From NCBI GenBank assembly GCA_946886245.1, contig CAMPIF010000132.1:1-9516 (forward strand): DNA of 9,516 bases, in the 5' to 3' direction. Position numbers and translations under genes: made by a program. Of the stretch, positions 7,219 through 9,516 are shown piece by piece. The notes below the pieces were generated by a model. It ran no database searches, was not told the origin of the DNA, and was given only the letters and a program-made list of their open reading frames with translations. Source of the DNA: Ectopseudomonas composti (GTDB taxonomy: Bacteria; Pseudomonadota; Gammaproteobacteria; Pseudomonadales; Pseudomonadaceae). The first letter of the stretch is position 1. Each line of letters opens with the position of its first letter.

Positions 7219-7271
7219 ACTCAAGTAGCTGCGAACTCCGTTTACGGGTAGCCGAACTGCAGCGCTTGAGT
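7219..7271 (+). promoter_or_regulatory. Structured 5' leader before the lipoprotein pair
   Basis: ACTCAAG (7219-7225) and GCTGC (7228-7232) are mirrored by GCAGC (7259-7263) and CTTGAGT (7265-7271), giving two stacked helices with a small internal bulge. A smaller CCG/CGG hairpin (7238-7247) sits in the loop. The outer arm ends three bases before the Shine-Dalgarno AGGAG at 7274. The hairpin could modulate translation of the first lipoprotein, or it could be a DNA dyad for a regulator. No promoter was recognised. Confidence 0.4.
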
Positions 7272-7285
7272 TCAGGAGCACAACA

Positions 7286-7462
7286 ATGAATTACATGACA
7301 TTGATCACGCTTATGTCAGTTCTTGCGCTGACCGGCTGCAGCTTCAGCGCGCCAGGCGTTCACGCCCGTATAGGTGACGCAGACGCCATTCGCTTAGACA
7401 TCGGCGATCATCGCGGCGGAAATTTTTGCCCACCAGGGCATCGTATGAAAGGAAATTGCTAA
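7286..7462 (+). CDS. Small CPPG-motif lipoprotein, first of a tandem pair
   Basis: A 58-residue predicted lipoprotein, too short for usual gene callers. Residues 1-17 are a type II signal peptide ending in the lipobox LTGC, with Cys18 as the lipidated residue. The mature part is about 41 residues: a short polar linker, the stretch RLDIGD (36-41), and a tail CPPGHRMKGNC ending exactly at the stop. Cys48 and Cys58 could form a 10-residue disulfide loop. The start is supported by AGGAG (7274-7278) 7 nt before the ATG. The stop codon directly abuts the ATG of the next gene (TAAATG), so the two are probably translationally coupled. The partner shares the lipobox, the DIGD stretch and the same tail, so they are paralogues. 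No function is known to me. It lies between ssrA and the integrase remnant, so it may be cargo of the old element, although a host origin cannot be excluded. Confidence 0.7.
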   Translation: MNYMTLITLMSVLALTGCSFSAPGVHARIGDADAIRLDIGDHRGGNFCPPGHRMKGNC

Positions 7463-7612
7463 ATGACCACACGAATTGTCGCCCTGATCATGGCTGCGGT
7501 TCTTATTTCGGGCTGTAGCTTGAGGCTACCAGGCATAGGCATTGATATTGGCGACGGCGGCGGCGGTCCACCCCACTGCCCACCGGGTCAAGCCAAGAAA
7601 GGGAGATGCTAG
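7463..7612 (+). CDS. Small CPPG-motif lipoprotein, second of a tandem pair
   Basis: A 49-residue predicted lipoprotein. The signal peptide MTTRIVALIMAAVLISGC ends in the lipobox ISGC with Cys17 lipidated. The mature part, about 33 residues, has GIDIGD (26-31), a glycine/proline linker (GGGGPPH) and the tail CPPGQAKKGRC, whose Cys39 and Cys49 have the same spacing as in the first protein. AAAGGAAA (7448-7455), inside the end of the first gene, is a suitable ribosome-binding site. The two genes touch with no gap. A strong terminator follows 42 bp after the stop, so the pair forms one short transcription unit. The shared tail alone (CPPGxxxKGxC) suggests a conserved binding or disulfide-locked element in the periplasm; this is an inference. 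Confidence 0.7.
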   Translation: MTTRIVALIMAAVLISGCSLRLPGIGIDIGDGGGGPPHCPPGQAKKGRC

Positions 7613-7654
7613 AGCGAATCCTACCGCTCTGGGCCTGAATCTGGTCGTGTAGTG

Positions 7655-7682
7655 AAAAGGTCGGCATTGCCGGCCTTTTTTA
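7655..7682 (+). terminator. Rho-independent terminator after the lipoprotein pair
   Basis: AAAAGGTCGGC (7655-7665) pairs with GCCGGCCTTTT (7669-7679), with one wobble and an ATT loop, followed by a T-run. The A-tract on the left arm means it could also work for the convergent integrase remnant. Confidence 0.85.
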
Positions 7683-7700
7683 TTTGTTAACCGCCTAAGC

Positions 7701-8318
7701 CTAACTAAGCGGTCCAAACCTAACAGCATCCTGCAGATGATCCGGCGCCAAGTGCGCATGGTCATGACCAGGCTGGAGTGACCCAGGATTTTCTGCAGGG
7801 TAAGGATGTTGCCGCCGTTCTGGATGAAGTGGCTGGCGAAGGTGTGGCGCAGGGGGGGGCGGCCCGGCCTTTCGGTAGGCGGATGGTAGTCCTGGCCAGG
7901 GCGCGACGGAAGGAGGTGATGGCCGAGTTCGGCTGACCGTGTTGCTTCCTGTGCCTGACGATCTTGGCTTCTAGCTCTGCAGTGATCGGCACCGAACGAA
8001 CTTTGCCGCTCTTGGTTCCGCTGAAGGTGACAACGTCATTGCGCAGGCCGGTCGGTTTCAGCTTCTCAGCCTCTGACCATCGAGCACCGGTGACCAAGCA
8101 GATCAGGACGATTATCTCGACGTGCGGGTTGTCGCAGCCGCGCCGGATCTCTTCCAGCAGCTCAGCAATCTGTTCGGTGGTGAGCCAGGACAGCTCCCGT
8201 TCCTGCACCTTGAGGGGCTTCACCAGGGCGAGCGGATTGGCGTAGTCGATCACACCCAAGCCATGTAGCTCGTTGTAGACCGCACGCAGGTAGCCCAGCT
8301 CGTTGCGTAGTGGTCCCC
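7701..8318 (-). pseudogene. Tyrosine recombinase (phage/island integrase), truncated and frameshifted
   Basis: This is the remains of a tyrosine integrase oriented towards ssrA, the usual arrangement for an element using that site. The core-binding part survives (NELGYLRAVYNELHGLG), followed by the catalytic domain with box I TGARWSEAEKL (first catalytic Arg) and the beta-hairpin Lys region GTKSGKVRSVPI. The frame then breaks at a run of eight G on the plus strand (7852-7859); one more base restores LRHTFASHFIQNGGNILTLQ and KILGHSSLVMTM. Even then, the His normally three residues before the box II Arg reads as Pro. A second break at about 7754-7756 removes seven bases that should encode the R-Y-A around the nucleophilic tyrosine. 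The following frame gives HLAPDHLQDAVRFGPLS and stops at 7701. The spacer before FRRAL is also shorter than usual. The N-terminal ~140 residues are missing, replaced by an IS remnant at about 8319. It cannot be active. Confidence 0.9.
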
Positions 8319-8370
8319 TGATGCCGGACACCCATCTAGAGCGAGAATGCTCGCCATAGAGAGGTGCCTG

Positions 8371-8678
8371 ATGACCAAGCAACGTCGTTCCTTACGCCCG
8401 AGCTCAAACGAGAGGCCGCTGGCCTAGTGCTCGATCAGAGATACAGCCATATCGAAGCAGCTCGCTCGCTGGGGCTGGTTGAATCGGCGCTTCGGCGCTG
8501 GGTGAAACAGCTCCAAGAGGAGCGCCAGGGCGTTACCCCGAAGAGCAGAGCATTGATTCCCTAACAGCAGAATATCCAGGAGCTGGAGGTCAGGATCGAC
8601 CGACTGGAACGGGAGAAAGCGATCCTAAGAAAGGCCACCGCTCTCTTGATGTCGGACGAATTCAATCGCACGCGCTGA
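8371..8678 (+). pseudogene. IS3-family orfA (helix-turn-helix), frameshifted with a nonsense codon
   Basis: The expected start MTKQRRS is at 8371, but a one-base loss around 8391 shifts the frame before TPELKREAAGLVLDQ. The HTH region follows (YSHIEAARSLGLVESALRRWVKQLQEE). A TAA at 8562-8564 stands where the family has Glu before QQ. Beyond it the same frame continues with the leucine-zipper-like segment (IQELEVRIDRLEREKAIL) and LLMSDEFNRTR, ending at the natural TGA at 8676. At 8627-8633 the AAGAAAG lies where IS3 elements commonly carry an A6G frameshift site. Two separate lesions rule out a functional protein. Confidence 0.85.
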
Positions 8679-8838
8679 TAGACCAGTTGAGTGAGCGGGC
8701 GTCGGTGGAAGTGGTCTGTTCAGCGTTCGACCTGGTGCGGCCTTGCTACCACGCCCATCGCCTACGCCGCTGCCGTGTTGATGCACGCCGCATTGCACTG
8801 CGCAGTCAGGTCAATCAGCTGTTCAACCAGAGTCGAGG
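8675..8838 (+). pseudogene. IS3-family orfB transposase, N-terminal fragment
   Basis: In the -1 frame relative to orfA the sequence reads LIDQLSERASVEVVCSAFDL, then CYHAHRLRRCRVDARRIALR and SQVNQLFNQSRG. This is the N-terminal segment of IS3-type orfB, before the rve (DDE) catalytic domain. The -1 frame is open back to at least 8630, consistent with a programmed frameshift fusion. Similarity stops after NQSRG; the reading frame carries on with unrelated residues to 9004, which overlaps the MocR gene antisense and is not part of the transposase. No DDE residue remains. Confidence 0.78.
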
Positions 8839-8860
8839 ATACGTCCGAAGGAGGCTGGCG

Positions 8861-8901
8861 TTGCAACAGCATGCATCTCGAACAGCTTACCCATGTTGCA
8901 A
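8861..8901. repeat. Short inverted repeat downstream of the MocR fragment
   Basis: TTGCAACA (8861-8868) is mirrored by TGTTGCAA (8894-8901) over a 25-bp spacer. It lies just past the stop of the minus-strand MocR gene and could fold in its transcript, but there is no T-run. It may be chance. Confidence 0.25.
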
Positions 8902-8918
8902 ATTCTTAAAAAACAAGA

Positions 8919-9516
8919 CTAGGCATGCGCAACCAGCAGCCCGGCGAGTTGACGAGCCGCGGTACTGGCTTGTACCCGAGTCAGTGCCGCATATCCCAAG
9001 ATGAACGCTGGCGGCAGAACGATGTTCCGACAAGAGTTTTCAAGAGGCTGAAGAAATAGCCCCAACTCGGAGGCTGAGCTCATTAAGCGCCCCAGGTCAA
9101 CACTGGATGACGGCCAGAGTATTAAGTGAAATCCAGCATGCTCACCGGAAATCCGATAACACCCAGCAGCCTCTCTTGACAATGTCTCAACAACCACATC
9201 GCGTAAAGTTTGATATTCTTTACGAGCACGACGGATGTGTCTCAGAAAAGCAGGCCCACGCATAAATTCGGCAAGGCCAAACTGCTCCGAAACCCCCACG
9301 CTACGTCCTATCGTCCTCCATAAGTTTAGAATGTCTTTATGCAACTCTGGCGGCGCGATCATATAGCCTATGCGCAAATTAGAGAACAAGGCTTGATTAA
9401 AGCTTCCGCAGTAGATGACCCGTCCTAAAGCATCAATGGATTTCAACGCAGGCAGTGGAGCACTCTGATAGTTGAATTCACTGTCATAGTCATCCTCAAT
9501 GATCCACGCCCCCTGC
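8919..9516 (-). CDS. MocR/PdxR-type GntR-family regulator, C-terminal aminotransferase-like domain (5' part outside window)
   Basis: The frame is open to the right edge of the window and gives the last 198 residues of a fold-type I aminotransferase-like domain, as fused to a GntR winged helix in MocR regulators (about 450-500 residues). QGAWIIEDDYDSEFNY at the start is the conserved segment carrying the Asp and Tyr that hold PLP. About 40 residues on, YCGSFNQALFSNLRIGY aligns with the MocR signature G-[ST]-F-S-K-x-L-x-P-x-L-R-[LI]-G-Y. The PLP-binding Lys is therefore Gln (codon at 9393-9395), with the neighbouring Ser as Asn. The rest keeps family features (HAGFHLILW, and FILGYAALT near the end) and stops normally at 8919. 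The DNA is clearly AT-richer than the genes at the left, suggesting transfer. Such proteins often regulate a divergent amino-acid or PLP-metabolism gene, which would lie outside this window. Losing the lysine would prevent an internal aldimine, so it may bind another ligand or be decaying. Confidence 0.87.
   Translation of the reverse strand, partial: QGAWIIEDDYDSEFNYQSAPLPALKSIDALGRVIYCGSFNQALFSNLRIGYMIAPPELHKDILNLWRTIGRSVGVSEQFGLAEFMRGPAFLRHIRRARKEYQTLRDVVVETLSREAAGCYRISGEHAGFHLILWPSSSVDLGRLMSSASELGLFLQPLENSCRNIVLPPAFILGYAALTRVQASTAARQLAGLLVAHA

Larger units (their letters stand above)
8319..8838 (+). mobile_element. IS3-family insertion sequence remnant
   Basis: The left end is probably the TGATGCCGGACACC at 8319, exactly where integrase similarity stops. 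Two overlapping reading frames follow, orfA in one frame and orfB in the -1 frame, the IS3 layout. Similarity to the transposase ends after NQSRG at about 8838, only about one fifth into orfB. No matching right inverted repeat (GGTGTCCGGCATCA) is found in the window, so the right part has been deleted. The interval 8839-8918 that follows holds only a loose inverted repeat. Confidence 0.8.

Noticed and set aside
6913..7251. A 112-codon plus-strand frame inside and beyond ssrA
   Set aside because: It starts within the structured tmRNA, crosses its terminator, and has no ribosome-binding site.
7526..7765. A 79-codon minus-strand frame beginning MTMRTW
   Set aside because: Its first residues are the read-out of the integrase remnant past the catalytic-site deletion; the rest is antisense to the second lipoprotein and its terminator.
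7964..8245. A 93-codon plus-strand frame
   Set aside because: It is antisense to the best-preserved part of the integrase pseudogene and shows no features of its own.
8839..9004. Extension of the orfB frame beyond NQSRG
   Set aside because: These residues no longer resemble a transposase and overlap the MocR gene antisense; they are run-on sequence after a deletion.
1..9516. CRISPR array, tRNA genes, toxin-antitoxin or other defence modules
   Set aside because: No regularly spaced repeats and no tRNA cloverleaf apart from the tRNA-like part of tmRNA were seen. The paired small genes are lipoproteins, not a toxin-antitoxin pair.

Overview
The window looks like chromosomal DNA of a high-GC gammaproteobacterium, most likely Pseudomonas. 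The reasons are GC-rich codon use in the left two thirds, the types of protein encoded, and an ssrA gene ending ANDENYEGYALAA. The genus is an inference; the species cannot be told from the sequence alone. 

The left part (1-6575) is ordinary, tightly packed core genome. It starts with the 3' end of a Kef-type cation/proton antiporter with a C-terminal TrkA-N (RCK) domain. This overlaps by 8 bp, tail to tail, a small DksA/TraR C4 zinc-finger protein on the minus strand. Divergent from that runs a two-gene plus-strand unit: an exported DUF4105 protein with a probable C-terminal beta-barrel, then a small exported protein. These converge on a 971-residue membrane hybrid histidine kinase (dCache, HAMP-like, PAS, HisKA, HATPase, receiver). 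A perfect 9-bp inverted repeat sits across the convergent stop codons. 

The middle (about 6660-7140) is ssrA (tmRNA) with its own terminator. Its 3' end (T-arm, acceptor strand, CCA) is a classical attachment site for tyrosine-recombinase elements, and the sequence to its right behaves like a decayed integrated element. It holds two direct GGTGTCGAAA repeats, a structured leader, a coupled pair of tiny paralogous lipoproteins sharing a CPPGxxxKGxC tail, a rho-independent terminator, and a tyrosine integrase pseudogene facing ssrA. The integrase has lost its N-terminus to an IS3-family remnant, carries a frameshift at a G8 tract, and has a small deletion exactly at the catalytic tyrosine. The IS remnant is itself broken: a frameshift and a nonsense codon in orfA, and an orfB cut off after about 55 residues. 

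The right edge (8919-9516) is the C-terminal aminotransferase-like domain of a MocR/PdxR-type (GntR) regulator in visibly AT-richer DNA, which suggests a different origin. Its expected PLP-binding lysine reads as glutamine. 

No complete new defence or biosynthetic system is visible. The most original items are the paired CPPG lipoproteins with their hairpin leader, the lysine-less MocR domain, and the step-by-step decay of the ssrA-linked element.
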